A stretch of DNA of 64,000 nucleotides, taken from NCBI GenBank assembly GCA_028818375.1, contig JAPPOB010000005.1, positions 1 to 64,000 on the forward strand, read 5' to 3'. This document shows positions 25,227-35,860 of this stretch, one piece after another. A model generated the notes under the pieces. The model made no database searches and was not told the DNA's origin. It was given only the letters and a program-made list of their open reading frames with translations. A program made the translations under genes and the position numbers. The first letter of the stretch is position 1. Each line of letters begins with the position of its first letter. This stretch comes from Anaerolineaceae bacterium (GTDB taxonomy: Bacteria; Chloroflexota; Anaerolineae; Aggregatilineales; Phototrophicaceae).

Positions 25227-26489
25227 ATGCGCAAGGTACTTTCAGTAGTTCTGCTCGCGCTGCTGCTTTCCGGCGCAGCGACCGCCCAGGACGCCACCCC
25301 CGTCACGCTGATGCACGGCTGGACCGGCGCCGACAATACCGAGATGCTCAACACCGTCTTCGACCGTTTCAATATGGACAATCCAGACGGCCTGGTCATC
25401 GAGCCGACCGCGCTGGGCTGGGATGACCTGTTCACCCAGTTGACGCTCACCGCCGCCACCGGCAATCCGCCCGACGTGGTGATGTTCCATAACACGGAAG
25501 TGACCGAGTTCGTCAGAAAGGGCGTGTTGCTGCCGGTTGACGATCTGATGGCGGAAGCCGGTGTTGACCTCACCGGTGTGCCGGAGAACGTCATCGAACT
25601 GAGCAAGATCGACGGCCAGTTTTACTGCCTGCCCGGCGACTTGCACCCGATGAACCTGTATTACAACAGAGATCTGGTCGAAGCGGCCGGCCTGGACCCG
25701 GACAGCCCGCCCACCACCGGCGAGGAGTTCATGGCCTGGGCGGAGGCGATGACGATCACCGATGACGACGGCATGGTGACCCAGTACGGCCTTGACCAGC
25801 CCCTGGGCGGCTCCCTCGGTCGCTGGTTCTTCCACACCTTGCTCTACCAGTTTGGCGGCAGCTGGCTGGGCGACGACGGCCTTTCGGCGGTCGACAGCGA
25901 AGCGGCCCATCAGGCGCTGCAGTACCTGGTGGATTTGCAGACGAGCGGCGTTTCGAGCATGGGCTCGGGTGTCGGCGACATCAGCGCTTTCCAGAACGAG
26001 CGCGCGGGCATGGTTTTGGTTGGGCCCTGGATGGTCAATTCATATATCCGGGAGGGCAAGAACCTCGGCACGGCCGTGATGCCAACCTTCGGCAGTATGC
26101 CGGCCACCTGGACGAACACTCACTGCCTGGCGCTTACGGTGCAGGAAAGCGACGCGAACTACCTCAATTCCATGAAGGTGGTGAAGTGGTTCCTGGAGAA
26201 CTACGCCGAGCCCGGGATCAAGGTCGGCATCGTTCCGGTCCTGCCGGTCGCGCTGGCAGATCCTTTCTGGACCGATCATGAATTCGCCCAATACTACGCG
26301 CCCTTCGTCGAATCACTGTCCATCGCCGTGATGGAGCCGGCCATCGAGAAGTACACCTCCGTCTTCGCCTTTGGCGGTCAGTCCCCGATCCTGCGCAATA
26401 TCGAGGCGGCCCAGGCCGGTGACAAGAGCGTCGAGGAAGCCCTGGCTGACATGAAGGCGGGCATCGACGAGCTGCTGCTGGACGAGTAG
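25227..26489 (+). CDS. Carbohydrate ABC transporter substrate-binding protein
   Basis: 420 aa, family-1 extracellular solute-binding protein. Signal peptide MRKVLSVVLLALLLSGAATA is cut after an AxA site with no lipobox cysteine. The mature part has VTLMHGWTGADNTEML, LPGDLHPMNLYYNRDLVEAAGL (typical hinge strand) and GKIDGQFYCLP-like segments, and a C-terminal helical lobe. GGAG seven bases upstream favours ATG 25227 over ATGs at 25206 and 25215. It is the first gene of the sugar importer operon; the permeases follow after 258 bp of palindromic repeats. Confidence 0.88.
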   Translation: MRKVLSVVLLALLLSGAATAQDATPVTLMHGWTGADNTEMLNTVFDRFNMDNPDGLVIEPTALGWDDLFTQLTLTAATGNPPDVVMFHNTEVTEFVRKGVLLPVDDLMAEAGVDLTGVPENVIELSKIDGQFYCLPGDLHPMNLYYNRDLVEAAGLDPDSPPTTGEEFMAWAEAMTITDDDGMVTQYGLDQPLGGSLGRWFFHTLLYQFGGSWLGDDGLSAVDSEAAHQALQYLVDLQTSGVSSMGSGVGDISAFQNERAGMVLVGPWMVNSYIREGKNLGTAVMPTFGSMPATWTNTHCLALTVQESDANYLNSMKVVKWFLENYAEPGIKVGIVPVLPVALADPFWTDHEFAQYYAPFVESLSIAVMEPAIEKYTSVFAFGGQSPILRNIEAAQAGDKSVEEALADMKAGIDELLLDE

Positions 26490-26504
26490 GCTTGACCGCC
26501 CTCA

Positions 26505-26577
26505 ATCCCCCAATAGCCATGGGGGAGCAACTTTCGAGACAGCCAAACACCCATTCCCCGACATGTCGGGGAATGGG
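26505..26577. repeat. Hairpin plus perfect 28-bp palindrome after the binding protein gene
   Basis: TCCCCCA at 26505-26511 can pair with TGGGGGA at 26519-26526. Bases 26550-26577 then form a perfect palindrome whose left half is CCCATTCCCCGACA. They lie 16-90 bases after the binding-protein stop and may attenuate transcription into the permeases, which are usually needed at lower levels. No T-run follows, so classical termination is not supported. Confidence 0.7.
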
Positions 26578-26601
26578 TCAAGAGATGGCGAAGAAGGCCC
26601 T

Positions 26602-26719
26602 GGGGGCGACACCTGTGTCGCCCTCTGCCTGGATCCATTGCACGATGCAGGGGCGACCCATGGGTTCGCCCGCTCAATCCAGAGTGAAGGTCCGGGCGAT
26701 TTGATAGATCGCTCCTGCA
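26602..26719. repeat. Three palindromic GGGCGA-family repeats
   Basis: Unit 1: GGGCGACAC-CT-GTGTCGCCC at 26604-26623, a perfect dyad. Unit 2: GGGGCGACCCATGGGTTCGC and following bases at 26650-26672. Unit 3: degenerate GGGCGATTTGATAGATCGC at 26694-26712. All share GGGCGA/TCGCCC arms around a variable centre with the pair at 24868-24935. Confidence 0.75.
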
Positions 26720-26747
26720 AGAATTCATACATGGTGGAACCTGCATT

Positions 26748-27656
26748 ATGACCAGCGTGGCAAAGACAATGGATCGGCCTGTCACATCAAGCCGGGCCAG
26801 CGTCAGGAACGACCTGGTCGCCTACGCTTTCATGGCACCCTATCTGGTTTTGTTCATCCTTTTCCTGCTTCTGCCGGCCATCGTCGGTATCTACGCCAGC
26901 TTCACCAAATGGGGCATCATCGGCGAACCCCAATGGGTCGGGTTAAGAAACTACGACAAGCTCATCAACAGCGAAATCTTCATCGAGTCGCTGCAAAATA
27001 CGCTCTACTTCGTCATCCTGGCGGCCATTCCCCTGATCGTTCTGGGTTTCCTGCTGGCGCTGCTGGTGCACCAGAAGCTGCGCTTCCGCAACATCGCCCG
27101 CGCCATCGTTTTCCTGCCGCACGTCGTCAGCGTGGCAGCCGTGGGCATTATCTTTCAGTGGATCCTGGAACGCAGCTCGGGTCTGTTGAATTACTATCTG
27201 GGCGTGCTGGGCGTTAATCCGCCGATCAACTGGCTGGGTGAACCCGAGTCGGCCATGCCGGCCATCGCCATCACCACCATCTGGTGGACGGTCAACGGCA
27301 ACATGATCATTTACCTGGCCGGCTTGCAGGACATCCCGGAAACGCTTTACGAATCGGCCAGAATCGACGGCGCCAGCGGCTGGCAACTGACGCGCCATAT
27401 CACCATCCCGATGCTCTTGCCCATCAGCGCCTTCGTCATCCCGCTGACGGTCATCGCCTGCTGGCGCGTCTTCGGGCAGGTTTTCGTCATGACCCGCGGT
27501 GGGCCGCAAGGCGCCACCTTCACCGTCGCCCAGTTCATTTACGAGACCGCCTTCGTGCGATTTAACATGGGCCTGGCCTCGGCCGCCGGCGTCATCCTGA
27601 TGCTCATCACCCTCGGCTTCACCGTCGTACAACTGCGCGCGATGAAAGTGATTTGA
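26748..27656 (+). CDS. Sugar ABC transporter permease, MalF-like
   Basis: 302 aa with six hydrophobic helices of the BPD_transp_1 family. The N-terminal ~25 residues are polar, then YAFMAPYLVLFILFLLLPAIVGIYASF forms helix 1. The EAA loop that docks the ATPase is ETLYESARIDGASGWQLTRH near 198-217. The region VNPPINWLGEPESAMPAIA is typical of disaccharide or oligosaccharide permeases. One base separates its stop from the partner permease start. No ATPase gene is present in the cluster, so a shared MsiK/MalK-type ATPase elsewhere is inferred. Confidence 0.92.
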   Translation: MTSVAKTMDRPVTSSRASVRNDLVAYAFMAPYLVLFILFLLLPAIVGIYASFTKWGIIGEPQWVGLRNYDKLINSEIFIESLQNTLYFVILAAIPLIVLGFLLALLVHQKLRFRNIARAIVFLPHVVSVAAVGIIFQWILERSSGLLNYYLGVLGVNPPINWLGEPESAMPAIAITTIWWTVNGNMIIYLAGLQDIPETLYESARIDGASGWQLTRHITIPMLLPISAFVIPLTVIACWRVFGQVFVMTRGGPQGATFTVAQFIYETAFVRFNMGLASAAGVILMLITLGFTVVQLRAMKVI

Positions 27657-27657
27657 C

Positions 27658-28521
27658 ATGAGCCAGTCCTGGCGCAACGACAGCCTCTACCGCGACGGTT
27701 CCCTCAACCCGGGACGCCTGGCACTCTACGCCATCCTGTTCTTCGTCGCCATCGTCTGGGGCGTGCCCTTCATCTGGATGTTCGTCACTTCCATCAAGCC
27801 GGATACCGAGGTCTTTCGCTATCCGCCCACCTGGTGGCCCGAGCAGCCGACTCTCGAGTTTTACACGCGGCTTTTCGAGTCCTTCCCCATGTTGGCCTGG
27901 TTCCGCAACAGTCTCATTGTGGCGGTCATCACCACCTCGCTGACCCTCGTCACCAATGTCCTGGCGGGCTATCCGCTGGCGCGCATGCGCTTCCGCGGGC
28001 GCAGGATTATTCTGCTGATCATATTGTCCACCTTCCTGCTGCCGGGCGAGATTCTGCTGGTGCCGCTCTTCCTCGGCATGGTCAATTTCAAGCTGGCCAA
28101 TACCTATTTCAGCATCGCCGTGCCGGCGGCGGCCAATGCCTTTGGCGTCTTCCTGATGACCCAGTTCTTCCTGACCATCCCTGTCGAACTGGAAGAAGCC
28201 GGGCGCCTGGACGGCTGCAGCCGCCTGGGCCTGCTGTGGCGCATCTTCATCCCGCTTTCCGGGCCGGCCATCGCCACCGTGGCCATCTTCACCTTCGTCC
28301 GCAGCTGGAACGACTTCTTCTGGCCGCTGGTCATCAGCAACACCGACGCGACGCGCACCGTGCCGGTCGGCCTGGCGATCTTCGTCGGGCGCGGGCTTTC
28401 GATGCGCTTCGGCGTCATCATGGCCTCGGCGGCAGCCGCCACTATACCGGCGGTGATCTTCTTTTTGATGCTGCAACGCTATTTCGTGCGCGGCATTTCC
28501 ACCACCGGCCTGCGCGGCTGA
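27658..28521 (+). CDS. Sugar ABC transporter permease, MalG-like
   Basis: 287 aa, six helices, partner of the preceding permease. Helix 1 is YAILFFVAIVWGVPFIWMFVTS, followed by the usual periplasmic motif KPDTEVFRYPPTWWPEQPTL. The EAA loop is PVELEEAGRLDGCSRLGLLW with the conserved Gly-Cys in place of Gly-Ala. The end RYFVRGISTTGLRG is characteristic of MalG-type subunits (Y-x-x-x-G-x-x-x-G-x-x-K/R-G). The next gene begins six bases after the stop. Confidence 0.93.
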   Translation: MSQSWRNDSLYRDGSLNPGRLALYAILFFVAIVWGVPFIWMFVTSIKPDTEVFRYPPTWWPEQPTLEFYTRLFESFPMLAWFRNSLIVAVITTSLTLVTNVLAGYPLARMRFRGRRIILLIILSTFLLPGEILLVPLFLGMVNFKLANTYFSIAVPAAANAFGVFLMTQFFLTIPVELEEAGRLDGCSRLGLLWRIFIPLSGPAIATVAIFTFVRSWNDFFWPLVISNTDATRTVPVGLAIFVGRGLSMRFGVIMASAAAATIPAVIFFLMLQRYFVRGISTTGLRG

Positions 28522-28526
28522 GCGCC

Positions 28527-29780
28527 ATGGCTGCGCGGCTCACGCCGGTCGTCTTTCAGGGCCAGGATGCCTTGCGCCTCGACAACGGCCTGGTCACGGC
28601 CCATCTGGCGCCGGAAATCGGCGGGCGACTGCTGCAGTTCGCTCTGGGCGGGCATCCCTTCCTCTTCACCAACCGGGAGCTGGACGGTCAACGCTTCACG
28701 CCGGAAGAGCACCAGGGCGACGGCAGCCTGCTCAGCTGGAAGAACTACGGCGGCGACAAGACCTGGCCGGCGCCCCAGGGCTGGGACGGCGCAGGCCAGT
28801 GGCCCGGCCCGCCCGACAACGTGCTCGACAGCGGCCCTTACCAAGCGAGCAACAAGGAAGCGCATGGTAGCGCCAGCGTCACCATGCGCAGCGCTGCAGA
28901 CGCGCGCACGGGCCTGCGCATCGAACGCAAGCTAGGCCTGGCGACAGGAAGTTCGCGGCTGCAACTGGACCTGGCCTTCGAAAACATCTCGCAGCGCGAG
29001 ATCCGCTGGTCCATCTGGGACATCGCCCAGCTGGATTGCGAGGCTTCCGGGGACGATTGCTGGCTCTACGTACCGGTCGACCCGGACGATAAGCGCCCCT
29101 GGCACGTCCTCTTCGGGGAGGAGAACAGCCAGTTGCAACCCGACTTCCGGCCCGGCCTTTTCGCGCTCAACTACCAGGGCATCGTCGGCAAGATCGGCCT
29201 GCGCAGTCCCGGCGGCTGGCTGGCCTTTGTTGACCAACGGACGGAGTACGTGCTCTGCATGCAGTTCCCGCATGAGCCGGACGCGGCTTACCCGGACGGC
29301 GGCGCGACGGTCGAGTGCTGGACCGAGATGCCCGGCGTGCCCACGCCGGTCCCCATCGACTCGCCCGGTCACATCCTTGAGGCCGAAGTGCTGGGGCCCC
29401 TGCGCAGCCTGCAGCCCGGCGAACGCAGCGAGTTGCGCATCACCTGGTCGGCGGCGCGCTGTCCCGGCCCCGTGCTGGCGGTCGTGGACGCCGGTTGCGT
29501 ACATCAGTCACTCTCCGCACGAAGAGAGGGAGTAGCGCTGCGCCTGGTCGGTGTGTTCGGCGTCTTTCATGAGGGACGTGCCGAACTGGCCTTGTTGGAC
29601 GGCGACGGCGCGACCCTGTCAATGCAGGAAGTCGGCGCCGTAAGCCCCCTGGCGCCGCTCCTCATCGACACCCTTGTTTCAGCGTCGGATGGCGCGCGGT
29701 CACTGCGCCTGCAATTGCGCCTCGCCGATGACGAAACGCTCGAACTGGAGCGCTGCACCCTACCCACCACGGAAGGATGA
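28527..29780 (+). CDS. DUF4380-like protein with galactose-mutarotase-type features
   Basis: 417 aa. The N-terminus DALRLDNGLVTAHLAPEIGGRLLQFALGGHPFLF looks like the opening strands of mutarotase-type beta-sandwich proteins, where GGR-(L/I) marks the domain. Middle segments SLLSWKNYGGDKTWPAPQGW, RWSIWDIAQLD and ECWTEMPGV resemble DUF4380 proteins. No signal peptide, so it probably acts in the cytoplasm on the imported sugar or an intermediate. It lies inside the importer operon, six bases after the MalG-like gene and one base before the glycosidase gene. The family call is from memory; enzymatic role unknown. Confidence 0.6.
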   Translation: MAARLTPVVFQGQDALRLDNGLVTAHLAPEIGGRLLQFALGGHPFLFTNRELDGQRFTPEEHQGDGSLLSWKNYGGDKTWPAPQGWDGAGQWPGPPDNVLDSGPYQASNKEAHGSASVTMRSAADARTGLRIERKLGLATGSSRLQLDLAFENISQREIRWSIWDIAQLDCEASGDDCWLYVPVDPDDKRPWHVLFGEENSQLQPDFRPGLFALNYQGIVGKIGLRSPGGWLAFVDQRTEYVLCMQFPHEPDAAYPDGGATVECWTEMPGVPTPVPIDSPGHILEAEVLGPLRSLQPGERSELRITWSAARCPGPVLAVVDAGCVHQSLSARREGVALRLVGVFGVFHEGRAELALLDGDGATLSMQEVGAVSPLAPLLIDTLVSASDGARSLRLQLRLADDETLELERCTLPTTEG

Positions 29781-29781
29781 C

Positions 29782-30789
29782 ATGAGCGAGATCTGGAGCC
29801 CGCAAGAGGCCAGCGACTGGTACCAGGGCATCAACCCCATCGTCGGCTGCAACTACCTGCCGCGAACGGCGGTCAATTCCACCGACATGTGGCAGGCACA
29901 GACATTCGACCCCGCCACCATCGACGAGGAGCTGGGCTGGGCCGCCGCCGCCGGCTACAACAGCCTCCGCGTCTTCCTGCAGTACATCGTCTGGCGCGAC
30001 GACCCGGAGGGCTTGTTGCAGCGCATCGATCGCTTCCTGTCGATCGCCGCGGGCCACGGCATCACGGCGGCCTTCATCCTCTTCGATGACTGCGCCTTCG
30101 CCGGCCGCGAACCCTACCTGGGAGTCCAGGACCCGCCGAAGCCCGGCATTCACAACAGCGGCTGGACGCCCAGTCCGGGCCTGAAGCTGGTTGAAGACCG
30201 GGCCGTCTGGCCGCAGCTGGAAGCCTACGCCCGCGCCATCGTCGGCGCTTTCGGCCAGGACGAGCGCGTGCTACTCTGGGATCTCTACAACGAGCCGGGC
30301 AATAGCGAACTGGGCGAGCGCAGCACCCCGCTGGTGGAGGCCGCCTTCGCCTGGGCGCGCATGGAAAGCCCGCGGCAACCCCTGACGATCTCCGTGTGGC
30401 GCGGCAACCGCGAGGCCGGTTACCAGGACCCCATGTCGCAGGTGCTCTTCAACAGTTCAGACGTCGTTTCCTTTCACTGCTACGATCCGCAGACCCTCAA
30501 GGTGGCGATTGACCAATGCAAGGCGTACGGTCGCCCCGTGATCTGCACCGAGTGGCTGCACCGCCCTTTCGGCCAGACGGTGCAGACCACGCTGCCGGTC
30601 TTTGCGCGGGAGCAGATCGGCTGGTACCAGTGGGGGCTCGTCGCCGGGCGCACCCAGACCTACCTCGACTGGCGGCCGGAGCGAAACGGCGTCCCCCTGG
30701 GCCGCTGGCAGCACGACGTCTTCCACCCCGACGGGCGGCCCTACGACGAGGCCGAGATCGAGTTGATTCGCAACTTCGCTTTCGGTTAG
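29782..30789 (+). CDS. Glycoside hydrolase (clan GH-A, cellulase/xylanase-like)
   Basis: 335 aa (beta/alpha)8-barrel. The acid/base candidate is E171 in LWDLYNEPG, matching the NEP motif of clan GH-A, and the nucleophile candidate is E257 in VICTEWLHRP. GYNSLRVFLQYIVWRDD near 58-74 is the usual strand-2 block. There is no signal peptide, so it would hydrolyse an imported oligosaccharide or glycoside in the cytoplasm. ATG 29782 follows GGAAGGA closely. It is the last gene of the importer operon, and a strong hairpin follows its stop. The exact GH family and substrate are not determinable here. Confidence 0.75.
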   Translation: MSEIWSPQEASDWYQGINPIVGCNYLPRTAVNSTDMWQAQTFDPATIDEELGWAAAAGYNSLRVFLQYIVWRDDPEGLLQRIDRFLSIAAGHGITAAFILFDDCAFAGREPYLGVQDPPKPGIHNSGWTPSPGLKLVEDRAVWPQLEAYARAIVGAFGQDERVLLWDLYNEPGNSELGERSTPLVEAAFAWARMESPRQPLTISVWRGNREAGYQDPMSQVLFNSSDVVSFHCYDPQTLKVAIDQCKAYGRPVICTEWLHRPFGQTVQTTLPVFAREQIGWYQWGLVAGRTQTYLDWRPERNGVPLGRWQHDVFHPDGRPYDEAEIELIRNFAFG

Positions 30790-30795
30790 CGCAGA

Positions 30796-30825
30796 GGCGG
30801 GTCAACCGTACCCGATTGGCCCGCC
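30796..30825. terminator. Hairpin between convergent operons
   Basis: GGCGGGTCAA (30796-30805) pairs with TTGGCCCGCC (30816-30825) with one G-T wobble and a 10-base loop, starting seven bases after the glycosidase stop and before the convergent sulfatase end. No T-run follows, so Rho-independent termination is only suggested. Confidence 0.5.
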
Positions 30826-30917
30826 TGGTCACGCGGCCGAACCAGGGACTGCAACACAAGGGGCCAACTGTGGCAGCCCCGACCTTCCCGGCCGCCGCGC
30901 CATGGCGAAAATGGACC

Positions 30918-32387
30918 CTACAACCCCAGACGCTCGTATTGCTCGGCCGGCGCTTCGCTCTCCTCCATCAGCGCGCGCATCTGCTGCGCCAGACGCGCCT
31001 CCAGCGCCGTGTCCTGCAGCGGCTGCGTTTGCAGCGGGTCCGTTTCCACGTCGTAGAGCAACGTCTCGAAGGCGGGAGGCGAGGCCACCGGCGGACGCCG
31101 CGACGGAATCTTCAGCAGCGCGCAGCCCTTGCTGAAGTCGAAGGCCGGCGCCAGCGACGTGTCCTGCAGTTCCTCCGTCGGGAAGCGACCGCGCATGTGG
31201 GTCGGCATCAGGGTGTAGTTGTAGAGTGGGCTGTTATCTTCGTTGACCGGCCCGCGCATGTAGACGTAACGCCCGTCCGTCAGGTTGACGTGTGCGCCGT
31301 GCAGGCCAAAGATCAGCGCCTCGTGCACCGCCGCGCCCGTCGCCAGCGTCTCACGCAGCGGGCGCCCCTGCACGTGGACCGGCAGGTCCATGCCGAAGTA
31401 CTCCAGCAGCGTGGCCGGCAAATCGATGGTCTGCACCAGCGCATTGTTGCGCTCCCCCCGTTTGCCGCAGCGCGGGTCCCAAATGAAGAGCGGCGTATGC
31501 GCCACTTCCTCGTAGAAAGGCATCACCATCTTGCCCCACCAGTCGTGCTCGCCCAGCATGAAACCGTGGTCGGTGTTCACGATCAACATCGTGTCCTGCC
31601 ACAGGTCCAGTTCATCCATCAGATCGATGACCTTTCCCATGTAGTGATCGCACATGCTCAGCAGCGCCGCGTACTCCATGCGCAAGTGATGCGCCTCCTC
31701 CGGCGTCTCCTGCACCACCCCGTAGTTTGGCCAGTCAAAATGCGGCCCGTCGTAACGATGCGGGTAAAGCGCCTTGTAGTGCTCCTGCGTGAAGAAAGGC
31801 TCGTGCGGGTCGAAGGTCTCGATCTGCAGGAACCAGTTGTCCTCCGCCTGGTTTCGCCGCAGGAAGTCTTCAGCCATGGCGAAGGTCTTCGCCTGCGGTT
31901 GCCGACTTTCTTCCTGCATGAAGGCCCGGTTGACCCAGTCCTGGCGCCACATCGGTCCGTGCACCCTCGTGTTGGGCATCGTTTCCGGAATGTCCGGCTC
32001 GGCCACCTGACCCATCCAGGGGTCTCCCTCCTGGCCGCGCGCGAACTGCCAGCTGTTGTAACGCTGGTGATAGGTCGCGCCGCCATCCTCGAAGTAATGG
32101 TAGTGGTCGGTGACCAGGTGCGTGTACACGCCCTTGTCCTTCAGCAACTCCGGCATCGAGTCGTCGAAGGGCTCCAGCGGACCCCAGCTGCGGTGCAGAA
32201 AGTTGTAGCGCCCGGTGTGCAGTTCGCGCCGCGCCGGCATGCAGGGCATGCTGCCCACGTAGCAGCGGTCGAAGGTCACCGAGCGCTGCGCAAGACGCGC
32301 GAAGTTGGGCGCGTGCGTCCAGTCGCAGCCGTAGGGCGGCAGCATGTGCCGGTTGAGCGTGTCAAACATCACCATGATGGCTTTCAT
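30918..32387 (-). CDS. Type I sulfatase (alkaline-phosphatase superfamily)
   Basis: 489 aa. Sulfatases hydrolyse sulfate esters using a formylglycine made from Cys or Ser in a C/S-x-P-x-R motif; here C49-M-P-A-R53 within GSMPCMPARRELHTG. Metal ligands are expected at D9 in MVMFDTLNRH and in NTDHGFMLGEHDWWGK, with ETFDPHEPF in between. No signal peptide, so a cytoplasmic substrate is likely. ATG 32387 has CAGGAG seven bases upstream; the frame upstream is not family-like. It follows glpD on the same strand after 79 bp, and faces the sugar importer operon. A Cys-type site would need an FGE or radical anSME maturase, not found in the window. Confidence 0.88.
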   Translation of the reverse strand: MKAIMVMFDTLNRHMLPPYGCDWTHAPNFARLAQRSVTFDRCYVGSMPCMPARRELHTGRYNFLHRSWGPLEPFDDSMPELLKDKGVYTHLVTDHYHYFEDGGATYHQRYNSWQFARGQEGDPWMGQVAEPDIPETMPNTRVHGPMWRQDWVNRAFMQEESRQPQAKTFAMAEDFLRRNQAEDNWFLQIETFDPHEPFFTQEHYKALYPHRYDGPHFDWPNYGVVQETPEEAHHLRMEYAALLSMCDHYMGKVIDLMDELDLWQDTMLIVNTDHGFMLGEHDWWGKMVMPFYEEVAHTPLFIWDPRCGKRGERNNALVQTIDLPATLLEYFGMDLPVHVQGRPLRETLATGAAVHEALIFGLHGAHVNLTDGRYVYMRGPVNEDNSPLYNYTLMPTHMRGRFPTEELQDTSLAPAFDFSKGCALLKIPSRRPPVASPPAFETLLYDVETDPLQTQPLQDTALEARLAQQMRALMEESEAPAEQYERLGL

Positions 32388-32466
32388 GCGAATGCTCCTG
32401 TAGTCATTTTGGCCAGTTGGGGGGAGTGGGCGGCGTGTGAACTTTGAGGCAACTGATGCCCTTGCC

Positions 32467-34158
32467 TCACAATCGCACGCCATGCCGCTCCCGCAGTAGA
32501 CGTTCCGCCCGCGCGCGTTCCCCTTCTACCCGCGCTGCATTCCAGCCCAGCGCCGCGCCCAGCGTCTCGGCAAGCTGCGCCAGTCCCATCGCCGTCACCC
32601 GCCCGCACATCGCCAGCAGGGTGCGTCGCAACAGCAGGTCGTCCAGATGCATGACCGCTTCCTGTTGCGCGATCCAGACGAGTTCGCGGCGACTGTAACC
32701 CGGTACGTGTTGGAGCGCTTCGTCAGTCTCCGCCGCCAGAAAGGCGGCCACGTCTTTCGCCAGCGTGCCGTAACGGTCCAGCAGCAGCGCCAGACGCGCG
32801 GCGGGCAGACTCGTGTCCGCGCCAACCCGCGCCAGCCAGGCCGCACGCGCCGCTTCCTGCCCCGGCCACTCGCGGCCACCGCCGATGGCCAGCTCATGCG
32901 TGGCGAAGCGCCGCTCCCGCCCCAGACGGCGCAGCGCCTCGTCCGCCGCCTGCTCGCCAAAGGCGCGGAAGGTCGTCCACTTGCCGCCGATCAGCACCAG
33001 CACCGGGAAGTCGAGCCCCGCCTCCCCCGCCTCGATCGTACGGATACTGTGATCGCGACTGATCTGACCGGTCGTCGCCGTGGAGCTGTCCGGCAGGGGC
33101 CGGATGCCGCTGTACTGAAAGACGATGTGCTCGCGGCCCACCGCCAGGTCCGGGAACACTGTGCGAAGCGACCCCAGCAGGTAGTCGGTCTCTTCCTCGC
33201 TGACGGCTACAGCGTCGGGATCGTCGGCCGGGATATCGGTCGTGCCCAGCAAGACCCGCTCCTCCAGCGGGAAGAACAGCACGATGCGTCCATCCGGCGT
33301 CTCGAAAAAGATCTCGTGGCCCGCGCAGGCAACGTGCAATTCATCGTGCGCCAGCACCAGGTGCGCGCCCTTTGTGCCACCGATCCAGCGGGTAGCAGCG
33401 CCCAGTCGCCGGTTGACCCCGTCGATCCACGGGCCTCCGGCGTTAATCACCAGGCGCGGCCGGATTTCCAGTTCCTCGCCCTTCTCCTCGTCCCGCAGGG
33501 TCACCGTCGCCCCCTGCCCTGCCTGCGCCGACACATAGTTGAGCGCAAAGGCCTCCTCGTGCGCCGCCACGCCGTCGCCGACGAGCTCAATGCACAGGCG
33601 CTCGGGGCTGGCCAGCCAAGCGTCGTTCCAGGTCGCCGTACACAGAACGTCGGGGTTCAGCGCCGGTCGCAGACGCAGCGCCTCCGCCCGACTGTTGAAG
33701 CGATGGGTCGACAGGGCGCGCCCCTCGCGCGTGAACCAGTCGTAGACCAGCAAGCCGATGCGCACGACAAGCGCTCCGCGCGTCGATGGCCGCCGCGCCA
33801 GGCCCAGAAAGTTCAACGGAGCGTTGAGCAGGCCGGAAAAGCGCCGAAACAGGGGCATCGTCGTGGGCAGCGGTTTCACGTGATGCGGCGCATTGCGCAA
33901 CAGACGGTTGCGCTCCAGCAGCGCCTCGCGCACCAGGCGAAACTCGCCATTCTCCAGATAGCGCAGACCACCATGCATCATGTGCGAGGACGCAGCGCTG
34001 GCGCCGGAGCAGAAATCGCCCTTGTCCACCAGCAGCACGCGCAGGCCCTGCAGCGCCAGTTCGCGAAAGACGGCGATGCCGTTCGCGCCCGCCCCGATAA
34101 TCAGGACGTCGACGTCCGGCCGCTCCCGCAAGGCCTGCAGCGTCGCTCCCCGCTTCAT
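32467..34158 (-). CDS. glpD: Glycerol-3-phosphate dehydrogenase (aerobic, FAD-dependent)
   Basis: 563 aa membrane-associated flavoenzyme that oxidises glycerol-3-phosphate to dihydroxyacetone phosphate and passes electrons to quinone. FAD motif GAGANG at 22-27, then DKGDFCSGASAASSHMMHGGLRYLE, the classical GlpD/GlpO signature; GGTKGAHLVL and GIRPLPDSS follow, and the C-terminal DAO_C helical domain ends in RERHGVRL. Start at ATG 34158 excludes an upstream in-frame stretch that is palindromic repeat DNA. It lies downstream of glpK, giving a complete glycerol to DHAP route. Confidence 0.93.
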   Translation of the reverse strand: MKRGATLQALRERPDVDVLIIGAGANGIAVFRELALQGLRVLLVDKGDFCSGASAASSHMMHGGLRYLENGEFRLVREALLERNRLLRNAPHHVKPLPTTMPLFRRFSGLLNAPLNFLGLARRPSTRGALVVRIGLLVYDWFTREGRALSTHRFNSRAEALRLRPALNPDVLCTATWNDAWLASPERLCIELVGDGVAAHEEAFALNYVSAQAGQGATVTLRDEEKGEELEIRPRLVINAGGPWIDGVNRRLGAATRWIGGTKGAHLVLAHDELHVACAGHEIFFETPDGRIVLFFPLEERVLLGTTDIPADDPDAVAVSEEETDYLLGSLRTVFPDLAVGREHIVFQYSGIRPLPDSSTATTGQISRDHSIRTIEAGEAGLDFPVLVLIGGKWTTFRAFGEQAADEALRRLGRERRFATHELAIGGGREWPGQEAARAAWLARVGADTSLPAARLALLLDRYGTLAKDVAAFLAAETDEALQHVPGYSRRELVWIAQQEAVMHLDDLLLRRTLLAMCGRVTAMGLAQLAETLGAALGWNAARVEGERARAERLLRERHGVRL

Positions 34159-34174
34159 GATTGCCTCTGGCCCG

Positions 34175-34254
34175 CCCTCACCCTCAGTCCCTCTCCCTGA
34201 GGGAGGGGTTCCCGCGACTGAGCGGGACAAGGGGGCGTGGGGGGGGGTGAGGGC
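34175..34254. repeat. REP-like palindromic repeat (CCCTCTCCCT family) between glpK and glpD
   Basis: Two modules: CCCTCTCCCTGAGGGAGGGG at 34189-34208 and the small hairpin TCCCGC-GACTGA-GCGGGA near 34209-34226, then G-rich GGGGTGAGGG. The same arrangement recurs at 36793-36880, 45797-45957, 47850-47915, 48988-49023, 57084-57121 and 62434-62591. Confidence 0.8.
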
Positions 34255-34281
34255 CAGCCAACGATTACTCCCCCGCAGAGT

Positions 34282-35778
<1,497 letters not shown>

Positions 35779-35860
35779 ATCCACTCTCACCTTCAGCGGA
35801 TGCACAATGCGCACGGACTATGATAGCCTTGACGCGTACCTCACGCGACCTGGAGGTCTC

